Part shown: in pieces, positions 1 to 6,111 of the stretch
How the letters are laid out: every line of letters starts with the position of its first letter
Numbering within the stretch: position 1 is the stretch's first letter
Source of the DNA: an uncultured Candidatus Melainabacteria bacterium
Lineage (GTDB): Bacteria; Cyanobacteriota; Vampirovibrionia; Gastranaerophilales; Gastranaerophilaceae
Assembly (NCBI GenBank): GCA_934675695.1
Contig: CAKURN010000093.1
Location: 1 to 6,111 of the forward strand
Length of the DNA stretch: 6,111 bases
Direction of reading: 5' to 3'
Made by a program: the position numbers and the translations under genes
Notes under the pieces: generated by a model
Told to the model about the DNA's origin: nothing
The model's database searches: none
What the model saw: the letters and a program-made list of their open reading frames with translations, nothing else

Positions 1-2201
1 AAGAAACATACGAAAATATACTCAATGGCAAAGAAAGCGAAGCATCAGAAACAACCTACAAAGATACAGTTAAAAGTATTTTTGGAAACAAATACTTATC
101 AAATGAAGATAAAGTATACTTGTTGGGTGTAATATCAGATAAAGCAAATAGCGATAATAACGATAACGCCGCTGGTTATGCAAAAAATGCCCTTAAAACA
201 TTAAGAAAGAACTACAGCTACAGCTCACAAATTCAAGATTTATACACAAGTTATTTGAGTAAAACAGCTGCTTCTTTAGAAGATTTTAATAAAGCAGCAA
301 CGCAATACAATAGCATAACTAAGCACTCATTTATTTTTGAAGATACTTCTGTAGCACTAGAAGCTGTTGAAAACTTATACTCTAAAAACGAAGAAGGAGT
401 AGATTTTTATGATATTTTATCTGGTGTTTTGAATGTCACTGCAGGAAACATTGGAAAACAAGATTTGATAATCGGTGCATTAAAAGATAACGATTTTAAG
501 TTAACAGCAACAGAAAAATTAGGAATAATTGAAAAAATTGCAGAAAACGAAGATGTATTTAAAATTGTAAACACCACTCAAAAAGCCAAAAGAATTCGAG
601 AAATATTTAAAGATGTTGATGATTATGAAAACAATGCACTAACTGATGAACTTTACAATAGTTGTATAAACGAAACTGCCGTTGGTGATTTTAAAGAAAG
701 AATAGAACAATACCAAAATTTAACTGGCAGTGAATTTAATTTTGAAAAACTTGCTGATGCAAATAAACTTTTTGAAAATTTATTTGAAAATGAGAGTGAC
801 AACAATCCTGACGATGGAATAGTAGATAATGTTTATTCTACATTAACTTCAATAATCGACGTTCTTCCTGATACTGCAAGCAAAGATCGATTGGTAAATT
901 CCGTATTAAACAATGCTAGTAACTTAGGAGAATATGAAAAATCATTAATTCGTGCAAGATTAAAAGAAAAATACGGTGATGATATAACAATAGCTCCAGA
1001 AAAATACAGTCATGCTGCCGTATCAACAGAAACTGGAACACTCAACACCTCTAATACATCTAAATTTTGGACAAACGCTGCGGATTATGCCGGTAATGCA
1101 TTTAGTGCTCTAGGCAATGCAGTCGCAGGTATCGTTGGAGAAAATCTGCAATCAAGTGAAGGAAGTTTACCTAAAGTTGCAGGACAAAACGATGTAAAAA
1201 TGGAAGGAGCCACATTAACCGCAGGGGTTTCAGGAGAAAATATTACTCCATTATTAGCCCCCGAGATATTATCGTATGATTTTGATCCATTTAGCACTCC
1301 CCTTGGACAATCATTAAATATCGGAATTTCCAATACAACAGAACCTGAAGATTCTACAGAAAACAATACGGAAGCACAAACTGTTCCAACTAGTGATACA
1401 ACTCCTATTCAAGTTACAGATGCTTTGAGTGATGATTCTCGCCCCCATGCAATTTACACATTAGGCGATGGAATATATGCTTATGCAAAAATCCAAGTTC
1501 CTATAAAAGATAGGATAAAAGAACAATCAACTTCAACTGACAACACAAACACTATAGCAGAATCTACAACAGATTACAGCACATTAGGCAGAGATGAATT
1601 ATCTGCTTTAATCACAAAAGATGATGATTTGACAGATTTAGTAACTTTTGTTCTTGATGATAGCAACTTATCTTACAAAGATAAAGTTGAATTGATGAAT
1701 GAAATATCAAATAGCAAAAACAAAAATGCTATCGAAATGTTGAAATCAAAAGATAATATTGAACAAATTCAAGGAATCTATACAAATTACTTTTTGTGTA
1801 CAAATAATCGTGATGACATAATAGAAAGAGTTTCGCAATACGAAAATTTAACCGGTGAAGATTTTGATTTCACCAGTCTTACTGTAAGACAAAGACAAAC
1901 AATTGCTGAAAATTTAATATACAAAAACGACGAATTTGTTACCGAATTTGAAATTCCAGAACTTATGAATGGTCTCATAGAAGGAGCTGGTGGGATTGTC
2001 GAATATGTATATAATACAAAACTTAAGTATATTGGAGATATAAGCCAAGTAAGTACCAGGGACATTTTAACATCTAGGACAGATGGGTTTTTAAAAGTTA
2101 GAGCCCTTTTAGACAAACTTTCTATCGAAGATTTAATAAAAGGAATGGATAATGACAATACTTTAACTAAAAAATTCTTTGAAATCCTTCTTAATGTATA
2201 A
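1..2201 (+). CDS. Hypothetical repeat-containing protein, 5' end outside the window
   Basis: I do not recognise this gene. The frame is open from nt 3 to a TAA at 2199-2201, giving 732 residues, and has no stop or convincing start at the left edge; a TTG at 120 is only an internal Leu codon. Residue n starts at nt 3n. The protein is acidic and rich in Asn, Ser, Thr, Lys and Glu, with no transmembrane helix, no Cys cluster and no recognisable catalytic motif. It is mostly predicted-helical. A motif of the form QYxNLTGxxFxF occurs at residues 101, 236 and 612, and a helical motif of the form LSxxDKVxLL occurs near residues 21, 154, 295 and 543. Residues of about 325-535 form a low-complexity Ser/Thr/Gly/Asn linker containing a small-residue helix (about 356-380). 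The family could be a secreted or surface scaffold, or a cytoplasmic structural protein; without the N-terminus the location cannot be judged. That it is coding is clear from its length and repeat conservation. Confidence 0.85.
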   Translation, partial: ETYENILNGKESEASETTYKDTVKSIFGNKYLSNEDKVYLLGVISDKANSDNNDNAAGYAKNALKTLRKNYSYSSQIQDLYTSYLSKTAASLEDFNKAATQYNSITKHSFIFEDTSVALEAVENLYSKNEEGVDFYDILSGVLNVTAGNIGKQDLIIGALKDNDFKLTATEKLGIIEKIAENEDVFKIVNTTQKAKRIREIFKDVDDYENNALTDELYNSCINETAVGDFKERIEQYQNLTGSEFNFEKLADANKLFENLFENESDNNPDDGIVDNVYSTLTSIIDVLPDTASKDRLVNSVLNNASNLGEYEKSLIRARLKEKYGDDITIAPEKYSHAAVSTETGTLNTSNTSKFWTNAADYAGNAFSALGNAVAGIVGENLQSSEGSLPKVAGQNDVKMEGATLTAGVSGENITPLLAPEILSYDFDPFSTPLGQSLNIGISNTTEPEDSTENNTEAQTVPTSDTTPIQVTDALSDDSRPHAIYTLGDGIYAYAKIQVPIKDRIKEQSTSTDNTNTIAESTTDYSTLGRDELSALITKDDDLTDLVTFVLDDSNLSYKDKVELMNEISNSKNKNAIEMLKSKDNIEQIQGIYTNYFLCTNNRDDIIERVSQYENLTGEDFDFTSLTVRQRQTIAENLIYKNDEFVTEFEIPELMNGLIEGAGGIVEYVYNTKLKYIGDISQVSTRDILTSRTDGFLKVRALLDKLSIEDLIKGMDNDNTLTKKFFEILLNV
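63..461 (+). repeat. Protein repeat unit 1 of the hypothetical CDS
   Basis: Residues 21-153. The unit opens with a helical A module (DTVKSIF...LSNEDKVYLLGVIS). About 80 residues later comes a B module, QYNSITKHSFIFED, at nt 303-344. This B module is the most diverged of the three; it keeps QY, the I-T pair and F-x-F. Confidence 0.55.
462..881 (+). repeat. Protein repeat unit 2 of the hypothetical CDS
   Basis: Residues 154-293. The A module is DLIIGALK...LTATEKLGIIEKI. The B module, 82 residues on, is ERIEQYQNLTGSEFNFEKL with its QY at nt 708, followed by an acidic Asn/Asp stretch. It is the same order and almost the same spacing as unit 1. Confidence 0.65.
882..974 (+). repeat. Orphan half-repeat (A module only)
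   Basis: Residues 294-324 (KDRLVNSVLNN...LGEYEKSLIRARLKEKY) resemble the opening helical pair of the other units. No B module follows; the sequence passes straight into the low-complexity linker. The unit seems to have lost its second half or to be split by the linker. Confidence 0.4.
975..1608 (+). other. Low-complexity Ser/Thr/Gly/Asn linker within the hypothetical CDS
   Basis: About 210 residues dominated by Ser, Thr, Asn, Gly, Ala and acidic residues. It contains an Ala/Gly-rich amphipathic stretch (FWTNAADYAGNAFSALGNAV, from nt 1065) and a short ordered-looking patch near nt 1440-1515 (YTLGDGIYAYAKIQVP). It separates the first repeats from the last one. No Cys, no predicted coiled coil and no tandem short repeat is visible. 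Confidence 0.6.
1629..2198 (+). repeat. Protein repeat unit 4 and C-terminal tail of the hypothetical CDS
   Basis: The A module LTDLVTFVLDDSNLSYKDKV starts at residue 543. The B module ERVSQYENLTGEDFDFTSL has its QY at nt 1836 and is followed by an AENL-type helix. Its match to unit 2 is the strongest in the protein (R-x-x-QY-x-NLTG-x-x-F-x-F-x-x-L). A helical tail of about 90 residues ends the protein. Confidence 0.65.
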
Positions 2202-2223
2202 GTTAAAAAAATCCTAAAAAACT

Positions 2224-2249
2224 AAAAAAGAGCCAAAAGGCTCTTTTTT
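2224..2249. terminator. Bidirectional intrinsic terminator between convergent genes
   Basis: An 11-bp perfect stem (2224-2234 pairing with 2239-2249) has an AAAA loop and the core GAGCC/GGCTC, flanked by A6 and T6. The symmetry gives a U tract on either strand. On + it lies 22 nt after the stop of the hypothetical CDS. On - it begins 1 nt after the CCA of tRNA-Gly. It should serve both. Confidence 0.88.
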
Positions 2250-2250
2250 A

Positions 2251-2326
2251 TGGAGCGGAAGACGGGGCTCGAACCCGCAACATCCTGCTTGGAAGGCAGG
2301 TACTCTACCAATTGAGTTACTTCCGC
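2251..2326 (-). tRNA. tRNA-Gly, anticodon UCC, CCA encoded
   Basis: On the - strand the RNA has a 7-bp acceptor stem (GCGGAAG with CTTCCGC), U73, and a genomically encoded CCA at 2251-2253. The D-arm contains the AATTGGTAGAG type sequence, and the T-arm has GCGGG-TTCGAGC-CCCGT. The anticodon stem is CCTGC/GCAGG around the loop CTTCCAA. The anticodon TCC is at 2291-2293. The length is 76 nt with CCA. U34 lets it read GGA and GGG, and possibly more glycine codons by wobble. It lies alone between the hypothetical CDS (convergent) and the symporter (same strand, upstream). Confidence 0.97.
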
Positions 2327-2336
2327 AACACATTCA

Positions 2337-2365
2337 ATTTAACAATAAAAATCAAAAAAAATCAA
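2337..2365 (-). promoter_or_regulatory. Putative promoter of tRNA-Gly
   Basis: On the - strand, TTGATT (2360-2365) is a -35-like box, followed by 17 bp and TTAAAT (2337-2342), a -10-like box. This puts the start within a few bases of the tRNA 5' end, 10 nt after the -10 box. A TGT just before TAAATT offers an alternative extended -10. The surroundings are very AT-rich, so chance matches are easy; the spacing and position are the main support. Confidence 0.4.
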
Positions 2366-2389
2366 GATATTTTTAAAAATAATATTTCA

Positions 2390-2423
2390 AAATCTGATTT
2401 AAACATCAAACTTCATCAGATTT
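2390..2423 (-). terminator. Weak hairpin across the symporter stop codon
   Basis: A 9-bp inverted repeat (ATCAGATTT at 2415-2423 with AAATCTGAT at 2390-2398) has a 16-nt loop that includes the TGA of the symporter. It is followed on the - strand by an A/T-rich tail and a T8 run further on (2354-2361). The low GC, long loop and distant T run make it a poor intrinsic terminator; read-through into the tRNA is possible. Confidence 0.25.
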
Positions 2424-3680
2424 CACAAATTTTATCATTTTTCTATGGTCAAAACAATTTTCCCAACGAGCAACAACAGCCGTTGCAACACAGTTTCCAA
2501 TTAAATTTACTGTAGTTCTACCCATATCTAATATCTGATCAATCCCCAATAACACTGCAACACCAACCACAGGAAGCCCAAAACTGGCCAAAGTCCCTGT
2601 CAAAATAACCAACGAAACTCTAGGTACACCTGCAATACCTTTTGATGTCAACATCAAAGCAAGCATAATCATTAGTTGTTGCTCCAGCGGAATATTTATT
2701 CCAACAATTTGTGCACAAAACAAAGTCGCAAGCGTCAAATAAAGCGTCGACCCGTCTAAATTAAACGTATATCCCATCGGCATAACAAAACTAACTATAC
2801 TTTTTGGTACACCGAATTTTTCCATTTGCTCCATAGCTTTTGGAAGTGCAGCTTCTGAAGTAGCAGTTGTAAAAGCAAGAAGTGCAGGATTTTTTATTGT
2901 TTTTAATAAATCAATAAAAGAAACCCTAATAATTCTACAAGCAAGAGCCAAAACGGCAACTAAAAACACAAACAAAGAAAGATATGTTATACCGATGAGT
3001 CTTGCATAGCTAACAAGAATTTTTATTCCATTATGTCCAATAGTCGCACTAATCGCCCCAAAAACGCCCAAAGGTGCAAACTTCATTACATATTGCGTAA
3101 ATTTAAACATTATATCGCACATACTGTGCATAATATCCAATACAGGGGTTGCTTTTGACCCACATGCAGAAATTGCAAGCGAAAAGAAAATTGCAAAAAC
3201 AACAATCTGTAACAAATGTCCTTTAGCCATAGCATCAACAACGCTTTCAGGAAAAGCTTCAACAAACATATCGACAAACCCTGCATGTTGGACAATACTC
3301 GATGTTTGCATTTTGTTGACTACTGCCATAGAAGCTGAACTAACTTCCATATTGAAGCCTGCACCGGGTTTTAAGATATTTGCAACAACAAGCCCAATCA
3401 CAAGAGCCAAAGTAGTTGCAATTTCAAAATATATTATTGCTTTTAGTCCAATTTTGCCCAAATGCTTGATATCACTGTGACCTGCAATGCCTACCGTTAA
3501 TGTTGCAAAAATCAAAGGGGCAATAATCATTTTTATCATTCTTAAAAAGATATCAGCCAAAGGTTGCATTTTTACTGCATATTGAGGTGCAACCCAGCCA
3601 AAAATTATGCCCAAAACCAATGCAATAAAAATTTGCAAAGTTACTTTTTTGTTGTTATTTGTTTTTGCTCCAGCCGTCAT
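2406..3680 (-). CDS. DAACS-family acidic amino acid/dicarboxylate:cation symporter
   Basis: A full-length inner-membrane secondary transporter of 424 residues, a normal size for the GltP/GltT/DctA family. It probably couples uptake of glutamate or aspartate to Na+ or H+. TM1 follows a short Lys/Asn-rich cytoplasmic N-terminus (residues 13-32), TM2 is about 45-67 and TM3 about 78-103. HP1 is TTATSEAALP (271-280). TM7 carries NLDGS (307-311). HP2 spans about 345-370 (TSKGIAGVPRVS). TM8 carries DMGRTTVNLIGN (385-396). From what I know of GltPh, D385 and R388 match Asp394 and Arg397, which hold the substrate amino group and side-chain carboxylate. E. coli DctA lacks that Asp as I recall, so an acidic amino acid is a better guess than a C4-dicarboxylate. 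N396 stands where GltPh has the sodium ligand Asp405. The ATG at 3680-3678 is the only start: an in-frame TAA lies two codons upstream, and the next Met would cut into TM2. No Shine-Dalgarno sequence precedes it. The exact substrate is not certain. Confidence 0.93.
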   Translation of the reverse strand: MTAGAKTNNNKKVTLQIFIALVLGIIFGWVAPQYAVKMQPLADIFLRMIKMIIAPLIFATLTVGIAGHSDIKHLGKIGLKAIIYFEIATTLALVIGLVVANILKPGAGFNMEVSSASMAVVNKMQTSSIVQHAGFVDMFVEAFPESVVDAMAKGHLLQIVVFAIFFSLAISACGSKATPVLDIMHSMCDIMFKFTQYVMKFAPLGVFGAISATIGHNGIKILVSYARLIGITYLSLFVFLVAVLALACRIIRVSFIDLLKTIKNPALLAFTTATSEAALPKAMEQMEKFGVPKSIVSFVMPMGYTFNLDGSTLYLTLATLFCAQIVGINIPLEQQLMIMLALMLTSKGIAGVPRVSLVILTGTLASFGLPVVGVAVLLGIDQILDMGRTTVNLIGNCVATAVVARWENCFDHRKMIKFVKSDEV

Positions 3681-3686
3681 ATCTTA

Positions 3687-3692
3687 ATTATA
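3687..3692 (-). promoter_or_regulatory. Consensus -10 box 6 nt before the symporter ATG
   Basis: The - strand reads TATAAT-TAAGAT-ATG. A transcript initiated from this -10 would begin at or next to the A of the start codon. The best -35 candidate is TTATCA (3712-3717, 19-bp spacing, 4 of 6 matches), which is weak. An alternative -10, TATAAA at 3722-3727, would give a leader of about 35 nt that also lacks an AGGAG-like sequence. Confidence 0.45.
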
Positions 3693-3729
3693 TTACAAAC
3701 ATAGCAGACTTTGATAAATTCTTTATACG

Positions 3730-3780
3730 AATGACCTCTTTTAAAAATTTAAAAGAGGTCATTTTTTTGTTTTTTGTTTT
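3730..3780 (+). terminator. Strong intrinsic terminator oriented along +
   Basis: A perfect inverted repeat (3730-3745 with 3748-3763; core TGACCTCTTTT/AAAAGAGGTCA) is followed on the + strand by a tract of about 19 nt that is nearly all T (3762-3780, two G interruptions). On the - strand the stem is followed by CGTATAAAG, with no U run. Yet both flanking genes, alaS upstream and the symporter downstream, are on -. The hairpin is certain; its job is not. It may block antisense transcription into alaS, or act on - as a 3' stability hairpin for alaS mRNA. Confidence 0.7.
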
Positions 3781-6111
3781 TTATTTCAAAGCTTCAATTA
3801 TTTCGTTTTCTACTTTTTCTAAAACATTGTCGATATTTTCTTGGGTTTTGCCCATACCTTGTGCCATTTGGGGTTTTCCACCACCATTACCATTTAAGGC
3901 TTTTGTGATTTCTCCGACAATTTTTCCTGCTTGGACAGTTTTTATTAATTCATCAGAAACTTTAGAAATAACAAAAACAGTTCCGTCTTTTTTCATAGAA
4001 CAAAGCACAACGACTGACTTTTTGAGTTTTGAAGCTAACAATTCAATACCTATTTTAAGAGCATTAGGATTAAATTCTTCAACTTTTGAAATAAACAATT
4101 TAGAATCATTGATTGTTTTTGCTTTTGAAATAAATGTAGCAAATTGATTTTTTACATTATTTGCTTCCATATCTGCCAATTTTGTTGACAGCTCTTTTAC
4201 TTCATCAGTCAATTTGTTGATTTTGTCTTGGATTTCATTTACAGGTAATTTGTTTGTTTTTGACAAATTATCTAAAATGTCAGATTTTGAATTTAATATT
4301 TCAAAACAAGCATCCGAACAAACGACTTCCATTCTTCTAACCCCCGCAGATGTTGCTGATTCAGAAAGAATTTTTGCCATTCTGAGTTCTAGAGAATTGT
4401 CCACATGACAGCCTGCACAAAGTTCTTTTGAAATACATTCGTCACCAAAATCAAAAGAAACTACTCGAACATAATCGCCGTATTTTTCACCAAACAAAGC
4501 CATAGCACCGGTTTGGTTTGCTTCGTCTAATGACATAACTTTTGTTGTTCTTTTGTATCCTTTTTTAATCCACAAATTAATTAGGTTTTGAACTTTTTTA
4601 ATTTCTTCTGTTTTTAAAGCTCTATCAAATGTAAAATCGTATCTTGTTTTGTTTTCTTCTACATAAGAGCCTGCTTGGTGAACTTCTTTTCCGAGTACTG
4701 TTTGAAGTGCAGCTTGTAAAAGATGAGCTAGTGAATGGTGTTTTGTGATTTCTTTTCTTCTTTCAACATCAATCTGTGCTTTTAGAGTATCACCGATTTT
4801 TAGTTGATTTTCTGAAACAACGGTTCTATGTACAAAAATATCTTGAACTTTAAAAGTTTTAACAACTTCTAATTTTTCACCATTTATTTCTAAAATACCA
4901 CTATCACCGACTTGTCCGCCGCATTCAGCGTAAAACGGAGTTTTGTCTAAAATAATATCATACACGCCATCTGAAGCTACTTCTACATTTTTGCAGTTTT
5001 CATCAACTATTGCAAGAATTTTTGCTTCGCAAGAATTTTCTTGATGTATGCAAGATCGTCTGTAATTGTTACTTTTTGCATAGCGTTTCTTGCTCTGTCT
5101 TTTTGCTCTTGCATTGCTTTTTTGAAGCCTGTTTCATCTATAGTTACATTTTTTTCTTCTGAAATTTCTTTTGTCAATTCATAAGGAAAACCGTACGTAT
5201 CGTACAATTTGAATGCAACTTCACCTGAAATTGTTTTGTTTGTTTTGAGAGCTTTTTCGATTTCGTCTTCAATTAATTGATATCCTCTATCAAGCGTAAG
5301 TTTAAATCTTTCTTCTTCTTTTTGAACGGTAGACAAGATTTTTTCTTCGTTGTTTTTTAATTCAGGATATTGATTAGAGTATTTTTCGATTACTGTTTCG
5401 ATTATTGGTCTTAAAAACGGCAAATCAAGTCCCAACAAATAGCCATGTCTTAATGCACGTCTTAAAATCATTCTTAAAACATAGCCTCTACCTTCATTTG
5501 AAGGCATAATGCCATCTGCAATCATAAAAGAAACGCAACGGCTGTGGTCTGTTACTATACGCAAAGAAACGTCTGTTTTTTCATTTTCTTTGTATTTTTT
5601 GCCTGAAATTTGTGAAACTTTTTCTATGATATGTCTTAAAACATCTGTTTCAAAAGTAGATTCCACACCTTGGCAAACCATTGCGATACGCTCTAAACCC
5701 ATGCCTGTATCAACATTTTTCTTTGCTAATGGAGTTTGGTTACCTTCTTCATCTTGGAACAATTCTGTAAATACCATATTCCAAATTTCAACCCAGCGGT
5801 CACATTCGCAGGTATCAATTCCGCAATCGTCGCTGCATTTTAAATGTTCACCCAAATCATAGTGAATTTCGGTACAAGGTCCGCAGCTTCCTGTTGGTCC
5901 GGGAGGACCCCAGAAATTGTCTTTTTTGCCTTTTCTGATTATTCTTTTTGGGTCGATATCTGTTTCTTTAACCCAAATATCATAAGCTTCGTCATCTGTT
6001 TCAAAAATAGTAACCCAGAGTCTGTCTTTATCCAGACCAAGGTATTCTTTGCTTGTTACAAATTCCCAAGCCCAAGGTATAACTTCTTTTTTGTAATAAT
6101 CGCCCCAAGCG
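3781..6111 (-). pseudogene. alaS: alaS, alanyl-tRNA synthetase, frameshifted; 5' end outside the window
   Basis: AlaRS (class II) charges tRNA-Ala in the cytoplasm and hydrolyses Ser/Gly-tRNA-Ala. Translation enters at 6110 with AWGDYYKKEV, about residue 98-100 of E. coli AlaRS. It continues through DNFWGPPGPTGSCGPCTEIH (about 5921-5862), a Cys-rich insert (5802-5837), motif 3 (VDTGMGLERIA), the SLRIVTDHSR and MPSNEGRGYVLR blocks, and LYDTYGFPYELT. This frame stops at TAG 5009-5007 after KQKFLQ. The next frame resumes with EAKILAIVDEN and YDIILDKTPFYAECGGQVGD. It then has the editing-site zinc ligands HSLAH (4723-4737) and CAGCH (4405-4419), then the C-Ala domain with GGGKPQMAQG, and ends at TAA 3781-3783. 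Both halves are well conserved. The join needs a net loss of 1 (mod 3) or gain of 2 (mod 3) bases, and the family's F-x-G-Y-x-x-L-E is missing there. No start with a ribosome binding site is seen for the second half (only a GTG at 4965-4963). Family identity is certain; whether the break is biological is not. Confidence 0.93.
5012..5039. repeat. 11-bp direct repeat at the alaS break
   Basis: GCAAGAATTTT occurs at 5012-5022 and again at 5029-5039, a 17-bp period. On the - strand both read AAAATTCTTGC and both encode K-I-L-A, the first in the upstream frame and the second in the downstream frame. The upstream-frame reading of the second copy is K-F-L, which matches the start of the conserved F-x-G-Y block. 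The repeats mark the spot where the two alaS frames meet. Confidence 0.85.

Noticed and set aside
120..122. TTG as the start of the large + CDS
   Set aside because: The same frame is open to the left window edge with the same composition and a repeat A module (from nt 63) crossing it, so the gene begins upstream.
1085..1366. 93-codon open frame on the - strand
   Set aside because: Antisense to the linker of the large CDS; no ribosome binding site or protein-like pattern of its own.
1787..2158. 123-codon open frame on the - strand
   Set aside because: Antisense to repeat unit 4, Ser/Leu-rich as expected for the complement of a Lys/Glu/Asp-rich gene.
2368..2381. A/T-only palindrome as the symporter terminator
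   Set aside because: The stem contains no G or C and would be unstable; common by chance in such AT-rich spacers.
2312..2515. 67-codon open frame on +
   Set aside because: It overlaps the tRNA 5' end and the 3' end of the symporter on the other strand, and the composition is low-complexity.
3659..4147. 162-codon open frame on +
   Set aside because: It runs through the intergenic terminator and then antisense to the alaS C-Ala region; it has a Phe/Ser-rich shadow composition.
4963..4965. GTG restart giving a separate editing protein (AlaX-like) from the second alaS half
   Set aside because: No Shine-Dalgarno sequence precedes it, and AlaRS homology in this frame extends further upstream, so it is an internal Val codon.
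5012..5039. 17-bp tandem duplication as the cause of the alaS frame change
   Set aside because: Removing 17 bp does restore the frame, but only 11 of the 17 bases are repeated, and the result would still lack the conserved F-x-G-Y-x-x-L-E block; a deletion explains more.
5007..5040. Programmed -1 ribosomal frameshift joining the alaS halves
   Set aside because: A -1 shift would join the frames, but no X-XXY-YYZ heptamer is in register, the A run is only five, and the conserved F-x-G-Y block would still be missing.
5509..5862. 117-codon open frame on +
   Set aside because: Antisense to highly conserved AlaRS sequence.

Overview
This is an AT-rich bacterial chromosomal window with four genes. 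A long hypothetical CDS lies on the + strand and enters from the left edge. On the - strand lie tRNA-Gly(UCC), a DAACS-family acidic amino acid/dicarboxylate:cation symporter, and most of alaS (alanyl-tRNA synthetase), which runs off the right edge. The standard code fits, codons favour A/T-ending forms (ATA, AGA, AAA, GAA), and the tRNA encodes its own CCA. The AlaRS active-site region reads GPPGPTGSCGPCTEIHYD and carries a small Cys-rich insert. An uncultured, gut-type, low-GC lineage (for example Gastranaerophilales/Melainabacteria, or a Firmicute) would fit, but the window does not settle the taxonomy.

Layout. 1-2201 (+) is the C-terminal 732 residues of an acidic, Asn/Ser/Thr-rich protein. 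It contains diverged internal repeats of about 135-140 residues and a long Ser/Thr/Gly-rich linker. 2224-2249 is a symmetric hairpin that can terminate this gene on + and the tRNA on -. 2251-2326 (-) is tRNA-Gly, with a plausible promoter at 2337-2365. 2406-3680 (-) is the symporter. Its ATG has no Shine-Dalgarno sequence and lies 6 nt after a perfect TATAAT, so it may be leaderless. 3681-3780 is intergenic and holds that -10 box and a strong intrinsic terminator pointing along +, opposite to both flanking genes. 3781-6111 (-) is alaS, broken near 5007-5040.

The main result is the broken alaS. The catalytic half (6111 to about 5011) and the editing/C-Ala half (about 5030 to 3781) are both well conserved but lie in different frames. 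The conserved F-x-G-Y-x-x-L-E stretch expected at the join is missing. Both the frame change and the missing residues fit a deletion of about 37 bp between short repeats containing AATTCTTG. As read, the gene would give a product ending near the length of the known active E. coli N-terminal AlaRS fragment, with catalytic and tRNA-binding parts but no editing site. A sequencing or assembly error is the main competing explanation.

The genes do not form an evident pathway. The symporter and alaS share a strand and may or may not be cotranscribed; the tRNA appears to have its own promoter. I see no CRISPR array, insertion sequence, phage gene or defence system. The least understood element is the repeat protein at the left edge.
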